Source: Hydnum rufescens UP504
Lineage: Eukaryota; Basidiomycota; Agaricomycetes; Cantharellales; Hydnaceae
Assembly (NCBI GenBank): GCA_014904985.1
Contig: MU129007.1
Span: forward strand, 153,569 to 217,568
Reading direction: 5' to 3'
Length of the DNA stretch: 64,000 nt
In this document: piece after piece, positions 1 to 9,375 of the stretch
Position numbering within the stretch: position 1 is the stretch's first letter
Layout of the letters: every line of letters starts with the position of its first letter
Position numbers and translations under genes: made by a program
Notes under the pieces: generated by a model
Seen by the model: only the letters and a program-made list of their open reading frames with translations
Told to the model about the DNA's origin: nothing
The model's database searches: none

Positions 1-370
1 CAAGTCACATATTTTCTTCCTTTTTGGAAGGGGGTGGTACACCCAGCAAGGAGGAAGAGCGAGTCGCTGAGTTGTAATGCATTGCTGATAGCATATTCAT
101 ATGCACCGCCGGCGCTTGCAGAGCAGAAGCCAAAATCCTTTCAAGCCACATACAAGGAATGGAAATCCTTGAATGGAACTCCGCACGTTGACCTCATAGC
201 GGTCGGGTGTCTCAAAGACTGGATTTCGGCCCGGAAAAATAATGTAAACCCAATACTTCCTGAGTCATCTGCGGCAATGAGGAAATCACGGTGGATTGTA
301 TTGATGATGTTGCTATCGCTTGTATGGTTATGGCTGAGAATCGAATACACATGGGTACAATCTACACTCC

Positions 371-1061
371 TCAGGCTGTCCAGGTGCGTTTTATCAACTC
401 GGTCAAGCCTATTTGGGGAGAGCATGAGCCACGATCCCCGCAATGAATGAAGAAAGAAAGAAGAGGACTAACCAACGTCTTGAGTGTTAAAAGAATACAC
501 CCCCACCAAGGCACCTGTTGTAAGGGCTCGAAGACCCCATTTGGCAATCTCTCCAATAACGGGGAACTTCCGCTCATGGATATAATCGACTCTGCAAGCA
601 TCGAAACCGATGTGACTGTGGATAACGAGACTGATAGCAAGAATTCCATCGACAATAGGATATGCAGATCCTGAGACCGCGGCGGCCGAAGCAGTCAATG
701 GAACAAGAGCAGCGGAAACAAGACGTTCGAATGACCAGTGGTACGAGCCATGCGACTTGGATGGTTCAGGAAAGGGTGTGGGATCGTTCGGACCTCCGCG
801 CAGGATAGCTTATAGGTGTCCAACATGTCAAAGAGGACGCAAACATTACGCGAACAGACTTACGACCCCGGGACATATTGAAGACTAGCGTCTCTTCGTT
901 GCGCCGTGTGTTGCAGTGAGTTCACACGACCTGGGATAATAATATAAGATACGAGGACGAGCACAAGGGCACCCCGTCCCACCTGAGTGAAGCCTTGCGA
1001 CAAGAAGAAATGGCTTTGTAGCACGGTGAAGACGAGGTGACCTGGCAAGGACAAGCGCCAT
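371..1061 (-). CDS. SDH4: Succinate dehydrogenase membrane anchor subunit (SDHD / CybS)
   Basis: Small membrane anchor of respiratory complex II in the inner mitochondrial membrane, binding haem b and ubiquinone with SDHC. Seen: exon 1 starts at 1061 with a basic presequence (MALVLARSPRLHRATKPF), exon 2 gives VNSLQHTAQRRDASLQYV, exon 3 gives GSYHWSFERLVSAALVPLTA then HSHIGFDACRVDY, which holds the haem-ligand His and the quinone-site Asp-Tyr, and the last exon gives GLTELIKRTWTA before a TGA at 371-373. The last intron lies at about 409-466. Splice phases of exons 2 and 3 agree only if the G run at 866-869 is one base shorter, so an indel is likely there. Family identity is sure; the exon 2/3 join is not. 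Confidence 0.88.
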
Positions 1062-1118
1062 ACTAGTATGGGTCGTGGGAGCAGCTGAAGTTGCCGGATA
1101 TTATTACGTAAATAAAAC
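1062..1118. promoter_or_regulatory. Short divergent promoter between SDHD and DAP1-like gene
   Basis: Only 57 bases separate the two start codons, so both 5' leaders and the core promoter must fit in this space or reach into the neighbouring gene. Co-regulation of a haem-containing complex II subunit and a haem-binding MAPR protein is an inference from the shared position. Confidence 0.5.
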
Positions 1119-1687
1119 ATGGGGTTTGCCGACTTAAAGGACTCATTCCTACTCGCTGGGGTTGTAACTTCCACCCTCCTGCTCATCGCCTACGCACTTC
1201 TTAGAGACAGTCTCATTCCCCATCGTACAGAAAAGCCGATCATGTCTGCCATCCCAGTCATGTCTTCCCCCCGAACCGATCTTGCCCCACCCAAGAACCA
1301 ACCCTTCACACTCAATGAGCTGAAAGGATACGATGGATCTATCACGGGGAAGCCCATCTACGTCTCGATTAAAGGTCAGTGTGCCTCCAAGCGTCGAAGG
1401 GGACTATCTCGTGATCGATCTTGTATCGGCGCACAGGCACCGTCTTCGATGTCACGGCGAAGAAAGAGATGTACGGACCTGGCGCAGGATATCACGTCTT
1501 TGCTGGGAAGGATGGGAGCAAGGGTTTGGGCTTGTCCAGCTTGAAGCCAGAGGACGCTGTGCCCGATTGGAGCGGCCTCGACGAAGCTGCTGTCAAGGTC
1601 TTGGATCAGTGGTACGACTTCTTCTCCAAGAGATACAACGTGGTTGGGAAAGTCATAGACCTCCCAGAGAGTGTGTCGAAGTTCTAA
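1119..1687 (+). CDS. DAP1: DAP1-like membrane-associated haem-binding protein (MAPR, cytochrome b5 fold)
   Basis: Haem protein of the membrane-associated progesterone receptor family. Yeast Dap1 supports the sterol P450 Erg11 at the ER. Two exons, 1119-1374 and 1437-1687, are joined in phase through a GT-AG intron (AAAG/GCACC). The N-terminus has one hydrophobic anchor (LLAGVVTSTLLLIAYALL), then a cytochrome b5-like domain with PFTLNELKGYDG, TVFDVTAKKEMYGPGAGYHV and FAGKDGSKGLGLSSLKPED. The tyrosines in the MYGPGAGY stretch fit the MAPR haem ligand, in place of the histidines of true cytochrome b5. The length of about 168 residues is normal for the family. It is divergent from SDHD. Confidence 0.9.
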
Positions 1688-2170
1688 TGGGGCCCAATAG
1701 CTCGGGTGATACTGCTATTGGCGCTTATCTGTGTCCTGTCTAGTTCTCGTTTGTTGCGCGATCGATATCTGTTTGTAATGTTCTAAACCCAAGCATTGAC
1801 AAGTGGTCCTGGTTAACGGCAGGGAAGGGATGATAAGCGATGCATCAAAAACGTGTTGATCCGGAATATTAATACCCTTTATGTGTAACCTCAGAAAATT
1901 GTCTCGTCAAACTTACACTAGCCTTTATAGGGCTATCAAGGTTTTGAGCCCCTATCACCTGTTGAACTTACACCTTGATTTGTAATTTGCTGATCTATAT
2001 TACACCACTGGTTGCCCACAGATTTCACTGGGTGCCATTTTAGACAACTGTGAACATCCTCAATTACCATCCAGTTCTTTTAAATAGCGGTCTAATCAGC
2101 ACTGCGTGATTGCGACTTCTTGTGGCATACACAAAATGGACCAGAATCGGAAGCCGTTCGCGGTGAAAAA
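1688..2170. other. Gene-free stretch
   Basis: Downstream flank of the DAP1-like gene and of the minus-strand tRNA. No open frame with family similarity and no repeat was seen. Confidence 0.6.
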
Positions 2171-2257
2171 TACACTAGCGGTGAATTGAACACCGACCTC
2201 TTCCTCATTTCAGCTCACAGTGGAAGGGAAGAATCCTAACCATTGGACCACTAGTGT
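2171..2257 (-). tRNA. tRNA-Gly(UCC) with 15-base intron
   Basis: The minus strand folds as a cloverleaf. Acceptor arms are ACACTAG and CTAGTGT, the D arm is GTCC-loop-GGAT, the anticodon stem is CTTCC/GGAAG with loop CTTCCAA (anticodon TCC), and the T arm is CGGTG-TTCAATT-CACCG with discriminator A. A 15-base intron (complement of 2206-2220) sits directly 3' of position 37, the standard place for nuclear tRNA introns. A TTTTT run follows as a Pol III terminator. The first pair is A-U instead of the usual G-C, which is odd and could lower activity. Confidence 0.85.
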
Positions 2258-2414
2258 GTAACACAGAATGGAGCCCAATCCACCATATTATCAGACTTGT
2301 GGTCGGGAATGGGTGAAGCTTTCTTTCATGTTTACATAATTTATTATGTAAGATAAACGCCTCGGACTTTGCCATCATTTCAACGCTTCACAAAAACTTC
2401 AAGGCGGATTATCG

Positions 2415-3810
2415 ATGGTCGCATACTTTCGCCACTCAACAATTGGAAACTTTGCTGATTAGTTTTTCTCCTCTAATAGATACCCATTTTGCTCCAAGGT
2501 GCGGTCTGCGGTTTCGTGAGGATGATTGGAGTTTTGTGATATTGAAATGTATTTAGGCCATGAGCGGTCCTTGACCCAGATCAAGTACAACAAAGAGGGG
2601 GACTTGCTGTTTACATGTTCGAAAGACTCTGTCATCAATGTCTGGTATTCGCACAATGGAGAGCGTCTGGGGACGTATGAAGGCCATAACGGAAGTGTAT
2701 GGACTGTAGACGTTGACTGTGGGTGTCTACCTAATCGCCTCTGCCTCATTCCCCTCGATTCTTATTTCCTCGTCCTGAACTCCTGATCTTAGCTGAGTCG
2801 AGATTCGTTGTGACTGGTGCTGCGGACAACACGATGCGGTTATGGAACGTCTCAAATGGAAAATGTCTATTTACATGGGAATTCCCTACGGCCGTCAAGC
2901 GCGTCGCCTTCTCACCTGATGACTCACAAATTGTTTGCATCACTGAGCAGCGCATGGGGTACACCGGCACCGTGCGGATCTTCACGCTAGACCGCTCAAG
3001 TGACAATGATGGCGCACACCAATCCAGGCTCCCCACCTCAGAGTTCAACCCCTCAGGGAGCAAACCGACAGTCTGCGCGTTCGGATACACTCCCAATACC
3101 ATCCTCACCGGACACGAAAACGGAAAGATCGCATTGTGGGACGCAAAGACTGGCGAGGAGCTCAAGAGCGTCGCCCGAGCGCACAGCGACGTCATTACAG
3201 ATTTGCAGCTCTCTCCTGACCAAAGTTACTTCGTTACATCGTCCAAGGATAAGACTGCGAAAGTGGGTGCCATCCCCATCGCCAAGCTCAATACTTCTTC
3301 CCTCCCTAATATCCTCACCAATCTATCCTAGCTTCATGATTCTAAAACTCTCGATACTTTGAAAACGTATCCTACTGAAACTCCGCTCAACAGCGCGGCG
3401 ATCGCTCCATTCCGCCCATATGTAAGTCTTCCAATCCTTCCTGCCGGATATCAACGGCTCATGATGCATCTAATTTGCAGGTCCTGGTGGGCGGAGGTCA
3501 AGAAGCGATGGCAGTAACAACGACCTCAATTCGACAAGGCAAATTTGAAACGCGATTCTGGCACAAAATCTTTGAAGAAGAAGTCGGACGGGTTAAGGGA
3601 CATTTCGGGCCTATCAACACGTAGGTCTTCACTTTGTTGGACTCGTGATTTGTTAATGACGCTGGGTCGTAATAACGCAGCATCTCTGTGCATCCAAGCG
3701 GGAAATCTTATGCATCTGGAGGAGAAGATGGTTTCGTACGAGTGCACCATTTCGACGAGAGTTATTTCCGCTCACGGCCCTACGGGGAGGTAGGCGAAGT
3801 GGTGGATTAG
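2415..3810 (+). CDS. TIF34: Translation initiation factor eIF3 subunit i (WD40)
   Basis: Seven-bladed WD40 scaffold subunit of eIF3, cytoplasmic. Exons: 2415-2417, 2480-2498, 2557-2718, 2793-3262, 3332-3421, 3481-3620, 3681-3810, and all phases agree. The conserved start [18 protein letters not shown] has no ATG in front of PILLQ. The best start is an ATG at 2415 followed at once by a GT, with a CTGAT branch-like site and an AG at 2478, so the first intron lies right after the start codon. Blade words seen: [36 protein letters not shown], and the family ending [21 protein letters not shown]. No frame break was found. Confidence 0.93.
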
Positions 3811-4250
3811 ATAGCTTTAGTGCGCGGATCCATATTATAAATTTGGTATACGAGCCGCAAAGCCGTCTTGAGCTTCACTCGAAACTGAGATACGAACAAC
3901 ACTGGCCATATGTGTACAAACCACTTATTTTTACAGAGTCGTACATAAGTACTGTCCGAGAGGGCACAGAGATTAATCTTCAGCTGACTTTACACGCATT
4001 TCGTCAAAGTTTGTGAACTGTCAAAATGGCGACCAAACCATCCTATGGTGAACAAAGATGCATTAGAACCTAGGAAGACGGCAGAATCACAAGTATACCT
4101 GTGAGATATTGTGGTTGATGCCTAGCACAGCAGTGCATCAGAAAGGGGGTGCGAAGAATCACGAATGAAGACACACACCTTCCGCGCCGGGTTCAAGCAA
4201 ACCTTCACGCCATTCAACATCAGCCTTCCACCACGTCCCCTTATGCGACA
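3811..4250. other. Gene-free stretch between convergent 3' ends
   Basis: Space between the stop of eIF3i and the stop of the secreted-protein gene on the other strand. Nothing else was recognised. Confidence 0.6.
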
Positions 4251-5377
4251 TTAACAATTTGCATCAACAGAATTCGGAGGCGTGGGTGCATAAATTACCT
4301 TGTAACGACCACCCTGTACGGCTTTATCTACTAACCAGTCACGGCCAATATTGTAACCATCGGGTACGATGATATGGGCATCTCCTAAGTTCTAAGGTGG
4401 GGAAGGAAATCGGCCCATGGCACAGCCCAAACAAGACCACGACTGACCTTCTCCTTCGACACCCTGCAAAGGCGGTGTGAAACGGGCTGTGAACAGAATG
4501 CTTGTGGACTATTCAAGAAGATATACTCACGCTAAGAACCAAGCACCTGTGTTGGCCTCTGTTCCATTTTGCCTCCACGCCCGGAAATGATGTCCCCCTG
4601 ATAACATCGAATTATTGCTCAGCTCGAAGGCACCAAACAGATCCAAGAGATACCAGCGAGACTCTCCCAACACGTTCCAAAAATAGGAAAATAATGTTGT
4701 CGCAGGATGATTTGCTGGTCCCGGTACCCAAATCCATCCCTAAGGTCACGAGATTGAGATAAGTGAGTGCCACTGGAAGACGAAGCACTGGGCGCTAGTA
4801 CCCCAAGTCAGCTTGTTGGGCGCCGCCCATGTGCTGATTCAAGCACTCAGCATTGTAGCCAAGGGATCTAGTAGTGGATGGAATTGAATGGGATTAACAA
4901 CGTCCGGAAGCACAAACAGAAGAGTAAGGGAGACAACACGCACTTGGCGTAATGCCGGAAGCCCCGGTCGGTCAAGATCCCGCTGTCAGAATTACTCGAG
5001 ATGATTACATTGATAGGTTCGCCTGCATTCCCAGAATATAAGAATCACATGAACCGAACTGATACAGAAAACCAGACCAAATAGTGCCGTAGCGATCTAT
5101 AGGAAAGAGGAATTAGGATGGGTGGGGAACCGACGGAGAATGAGAACACATACATCAATCATGCTTCCACCCCTAAGCGAGGATCCTTCCAACCCTCCGG
5201 AAACTCAGCAGGTGCTCCAAGGAGCTGCTGAGATGAATATGCTATTCCATGAGAATTGAGCAGGAGTCCCCAACGCCGGAGAGTAAGAAACATAGACGCA
5301 CTCGGCCTGACAGCAGAGAACGCCGGGGATGCGGCCGCTCCGGTAAGGATCCATAGAACCACGGGTAGGCTGAGCAT
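4251..5377 (-). pseudogene. Damaged gene of a secreted basidiomycete protein family (GEPINVI / GYNIGRDWLV type)
   Basis: Start at 5377 gives a signal peptide (MLSLPVVLWILTGAAASPAF). Then come SSQQLLGAPAEFPEGWKD, RYGTIWSGFLYQFGSCDSYI, GEPINVIISSNSDSG, GFRHYAK, YNAECLNQHMGGAQQADLG, GTCWESLAG, GHHFRAWRQNGTEANTGAWF, VPDGYNIGRDWLVDKA and the end APTPPNSVDANC. This word order matches a family of secreted fungal proteins of unknown function that I recognise from memory. Several introns splice well, but the frame breaks near 5022 (one G/C short) and after RLGVEA near 5160, where several bases seem lost. It could be a young pseudogene or a good gene with assembly errors; the break near 5160 favours real damage. 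Confidence 0.6.
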
Positions 5378-6959
5378 CGAGAATCCTTCGACCCAGGGGT
5401 CTAGCTACACGTAGAGTTGGAAAGAGGAAATTGGACGGCGGCACACTATGAAGTGCCCAGACTCCGGAAGGGTATCGACAAAATGAAGATGCGTCGCGGC
5501 AACCTCCGCAAGTCTTGCCGGTCAATTTCATCCCAATTAGTCTCTTTTTGTGGTGCAGGCTTCCTGGGCCAAATTTGGACGCTGGATCCCCGTGGGGATC
5601 CCTGTGATGTTGTGAGGCTCATCCTCGTTCTGTCACCAATCCGGTCGGGTTGCAAGTCACACCGGTTTTTTTCTGACCCCCGAAAACGCTTATCGAAGCC
5701 CAGATCAGCAATATTAATATCTAAACTGGATTTCCTTAACGATCTGACCTAAGGTTGCAACACTACGGTAAACACATTTCAGTGAGGGAATATCATGATA
5801 GCAAGTAACAAACCTGCCATGGTCCATTTCAACAGTGTCCATGCGGACAGCCCCTTTAGAGGGCTGCTGTAACTAAGCTCTTGATTTATTTTCTCGCTGC
5901 TGTGTGGCAGGGATGCCACGTGTATGGGAGTTCGTGGCCCACGAGCTCTACCTCATCCCCTTCCGCCAGGATTCCTCGCGTTGAACGGCGAGACAAACAC
6001 CGTAATCAATGATTAAAAATTGATGGAGTCCATCCTTGACACTTTGGACGTTAGGATTTCCTCCTCCAGTATTCCTTGAACAATAGCATCCAGCAGGATC
6101 ATCACTCTATTATCCACTTTGTCGACTTGTGCCGCCGCCCAAGCATTTCGTTCCAATGATTCTACTTGTGTCTCAAACTCCCTCAAACTTCATTTTCTAG
6201 CCGGTGGGCCTTTACGATATCTGGCAGGTACACACTGTTGAAATATTGGTGCGGACTTCTTAATTCTAAAGAGCACATGGGATGGAACGAACCCATTCGC
6301 CTATCTCAACAGTGCCTCCCCATGAACTGGGTTCACTCTTCCAGCCCCATTGACCAAGCAGATCTTGTTGTCGGCGATAGCCAATTGCTTCAACAGATTG
6401 TAGGATATGTTTTTATTTTGACAGCCGTTTCCTTCCCCATCCTTTCGTTACGGGATGGATTCGGAGCCGCACTCAGTAAGCATTGAAGATGGCGGCCTCG
6501 GAATCGGACTGATTCTGACTTTCAATAGCTGACTGCGTGGCCCTGGTATTGAACAATCTCCCGTCTTCGGGTGGCACGGGGTACCAGTCCTTCCTGGGAT
6601 ATACTTCTGACCCAGGTTCGGGTCGCTAATGGCCTACGCTCTTCCCTGGAAAACAATGGTTATGTGAAGATTGTTGGGTGCGTACTCTGCGTCGAGTCCG
6701 TTCTGCACCCAAATCATCCTTTGAGCTAATATCCCTTCGCAGATATGAACATAACTGTAAGAAGATTTTTTAACCCGTGTCTGCGCTCTAACGACCATTA
6801 CTTTAGAGGAGGTGCCTTCGAATCCTGACAGTGTGGTGCGGCCACAATTCCATGACAATTTCAACCTAATGCTTTTTGTGCGTGGGTTTCAGCTTTCGAA
6901 ACCCCATGGCGCTTAGACTATCATAGGACTGCTTAGCATTGCTATGCTGGAGGGGTTGG

Positions 6960-7190
6960 CGGTAAATCTAATGTTCACAATAGTTATCCCGGAAAAGATG
7001 CCCAGTCTACGGAGTGTGCTGCCACAATCGGCTCTGACAAATGGACTGCTATCAAATGGCAAACAAACACCCCTGGATTTGGGGCCGATCTCTCAGCCTT
7101 GATGTGGTTGTTGGCGGCCCAACCTGATGTGGCGGGTTTCACCATTCCGCCAAGAGATCTAAGCCGTGCTTCTCACTCTTAAAATCAAGG
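6960..7190 (+). pseudogene. Unrecognised coding-like fragment
   Basis: One frame reads as protein-like text with words such as VHNSYPGKDAQSTECAATIG and SDKWTAIKWQTNTPGFGAD, then PDVAGFTIP. A nearby piece at about 6530-6630 reads DCVALVLNNLPSSGGTGY. I cannot name a family and see no joined model, so this is only a suspected remnant. Confidence 0.3.
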
Positions 7191-7263
7191 GGGTTCTTCT
7201 CGGGTCTGACAGTTGTGGTGACCCAGGGTTCCGGGTGTCGTTACCGTCTCTGGCGGATCGTCG

Positions 7264-7600
7264 TCAGTGAACCAAGGATGTGAGTATATTGGGCCTCTCT
7301 TTCCCATCAGGGGTTGGGCATTTCACAGATGTGTGTTCGATTAATGCTCGGAATGACCCAGGCCAGTAGTCCCAGAGATTCGGGTAATCCTTGGGGTCTG
7401 CATTGGTGTCTGTTGGTGGAAACTCTCCTGGGCCTTCGTCATCTCGGTGTTCAAGAATGGCCGTCTCAGCAGTTCCGATTGGAACCGTTATAGCATCTTG
7501 AGCTTTCAATATTTTGCCAGCGATATAGGTGCCGTTGCCGATGTCCGGATTTTGATATCCTTGGCCCTCAGGTCGTTTTGAACTGTAATGATTCGGCCTC
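7264..7600 (-). pseudogene. Unrecognised coding-like fragment
   Basis: The minus frame reads GYQNPDIGNGTYIAGKILKA, QDAITVPIGTAETAILEHR, GPGEFPPTDTNADPKDYPNL and WDYWPGSFRALIEHTSVKCP before a TGA at 7264. The text looks like a real, perhaps secreted, protein. No start or upstream exon could be found, and the reading continues in another frame past the stop (DPPETVTTPGTLGHHNC), so it is probably broken. Confidence 0.4.
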
Positions 7601-8457
7601 CATCACTGGGAACCCGTGTCTGTTATTGCCATGATAGAATTCCGTGGATACCAAGCAACATATACCTCCCCAGCCCTGTGGGGATCACTAAATTGTGGTG
7701 GTACCCGCGGCCGCTGGATTCCTCTTATTCTGTATATGCTCGATAGCAACTGCTATCTTTCATCATCAGATTTCAATAACACCACTCGTATCACTTCGGT
7801 CCACCAACTTATCTTGGGTTACATTATCCATTCGATAATCTAGCATTTTATTTACAAACCAGTGCCAGTCAAGAGTCTTCAAGCAGCGTAGTTACGAATG
7901 GTACTGTGTGGAGGACGATAGCCACCCTGTCCCAATGAGATGTTCATGACATTGTGGATACGTGTCAGTACTGCACTCGCCCAGCAGTCAAGGGGCATGT
8001 CATTCCCAGGATGGGCTCGGCAGGGGAGTAAGACCCGAAAAGGGTACAAATTACAGCCCAGTTCGGACGGAACATACAGATGTGCATGCACAACGATTAC
8101 TTCGGCATCGCCTCGAGTGTAGCTGAGTGAAGCCAGATAGATCAGAGTAAAAATCACTGGTTCTGTTCTGAGAACTTCGGCTGGCAGATCTCGCGAAGGC
8201 TACGAATGTGGCATGCAAGTTGTGCAAGAGACATGACAGGTACATCGAAATCTGAGCCAAGAATCAAGGTATTTCGGGTGGTGTCGCATCCAACAGAGTA
8301 TATAGCGCGAAACGGAAGCGCCAAATTACTCTGGGCACCTACATCGGAGATCTCCGTCTACTGTATAGCTGACGACCTTGCATCCGGGGCAGACCTTTCA
8401 ATCCAGACATAACCGTCGCGCTGTACCGACCCATCTAGCATCGCCCTATTATCTACC

Positions 8458-9129
8458 ATGCCTGGCGTCCGTGACATTAGGTTAGGCGTGGTTGTCTCTC
8501 TTCAAGGTACACAATGCAGAACTGAGAGTGATGAATTTCTTTTTTTTGTTGGCAGTGCTGACGCTTTCATCGATGCGTATGCTTCCCACTTGAAGCGCTC
8601 TGGGAAACTAGAAGTCCCAACATGGGTTGATCTCGTCAAGACAGGCTCATACAAGGAGCTAGCCCCTTACGACCCAGACTGGTACTACATTCGCGCTGGT
8701 AAGTTGATAGACTTATTCCCCCCCAATTGGTCTCCCTTTGATTCTCGATTTCCCTCCTCATTCTCCCCGTTATCATTGTATGCGTTCTCTTTTTTGTTCT
8801 CAGCTGCGGTAGCCCGCCACATCTACTTGCGGAAACATGTCGGCATTGGCGCCCTTACTAAATTGCACGGTGGACGCAATCGACGCGGAAACCGCCCCTC
8901 CCATCACCACGACTCCTCCGCTTCTGTACAACGTAAAGTATGCCAGTCTCTCGAGAAAATTGGTGTATTGGAAAAAGCTCCCGATGGGGGCCGCCGAATT
9001 TCTCAAGATGGCCAGAGAGATTTGGATCGTATTGCGACAGCCGTTGTAGAGGCAGCGAAGGGGGAGGATGAGGATGAGGATGAGGAGGCAGAGGATGATG
9101 TGGCGGAGGAGGAAGATGATGATGAGTAA
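8458..9129 (+). CDS. RPS19: 40S ribosomal protein eS19
   Basis: Small-subunit ribosomal protein needed for 18S rRNA 3'-end maturation. Exons 8458-8480, 8556-8698 and 8804-9129 join in phase: MPGVRDI/SADAFIDAYASHLKRSGKL, WVDLVKTGSYKELAPYDPDW then YYIRA/AAVARHIYLRKHVGIGAL, HGGRNRRGNRPSHHH, and KIGVLEKAPDGGRRISQDGQ. The early intron after eight codons is typical of ribosomal protein genes. After the usual end (RDLDRIATAVVEAA) the protein carries a tail of about 25 almost purely acidic residues, longer than usual. No frame break. Confidence 0.95.
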   Translation: MPGVRDIRLGVVVSLQGTQCRTESDEFLFFVGSADAFIDAYASHLKRSGKLEVPTWVDLVKTGSYKELAPYDPDWYYIRAGKLIDLFPPNWSPFDSRFPSSFSPLSLYAFSFLFSAAVARHIYLRKHVGIGALTKLHGGRNRRGNRPSHHHDSSASVQRKVCQSLEKIGVLEKAPDGGRRISQDGQRDLDRIATAVVEAAKGEDEDEDEEAEDDVAEEEDDDE

Positions 9130-9375
9130 CGTGGCCCAGCATCTCTTATACATCCATGACCCTATGGGCATGCGCCTCTAATCTTGTATGTGATATGCCA
9201 TGCCCGAACTCAAAATTCGCATTCAGGGCTGCCTGAGACGGAGAAGCGTAGCGCGCGAGACTAGTAGAGGGACAACACTGATAAATTAAACATACGTACA
9301 CAGCCTATGGGTCGACATCGAGCATCGAAAGCAGGAAAATACAAGTATTTGAACAGAACAGCAGGTATTAGTAAC

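Larger units (their letters stand above)
5378..8457. other. Long stretch without an intact gene
   Basis: Three kilobases with many short open frames and no intact gene model. Two pieces look like former coding DNA and are listed separately (6960-7190 and 7264-7600). About 8250-8457 is the upstream region of the eS19 gene. Confidence 0.55.

Noticed and set aside
34..450. Open frame of 138 codons on the plus strand
   Set aside because: It starts with GTG, overlaps the 3' end of SDHD on the other strand and shows no family words.
860..1186. 108-codon minus frame covering both SDHD exon 2 and the divergent promoter
   Set aside because: Only the exon 2 part has coding sense; the rest runs through an intron and the start of the DAP1-like gene.
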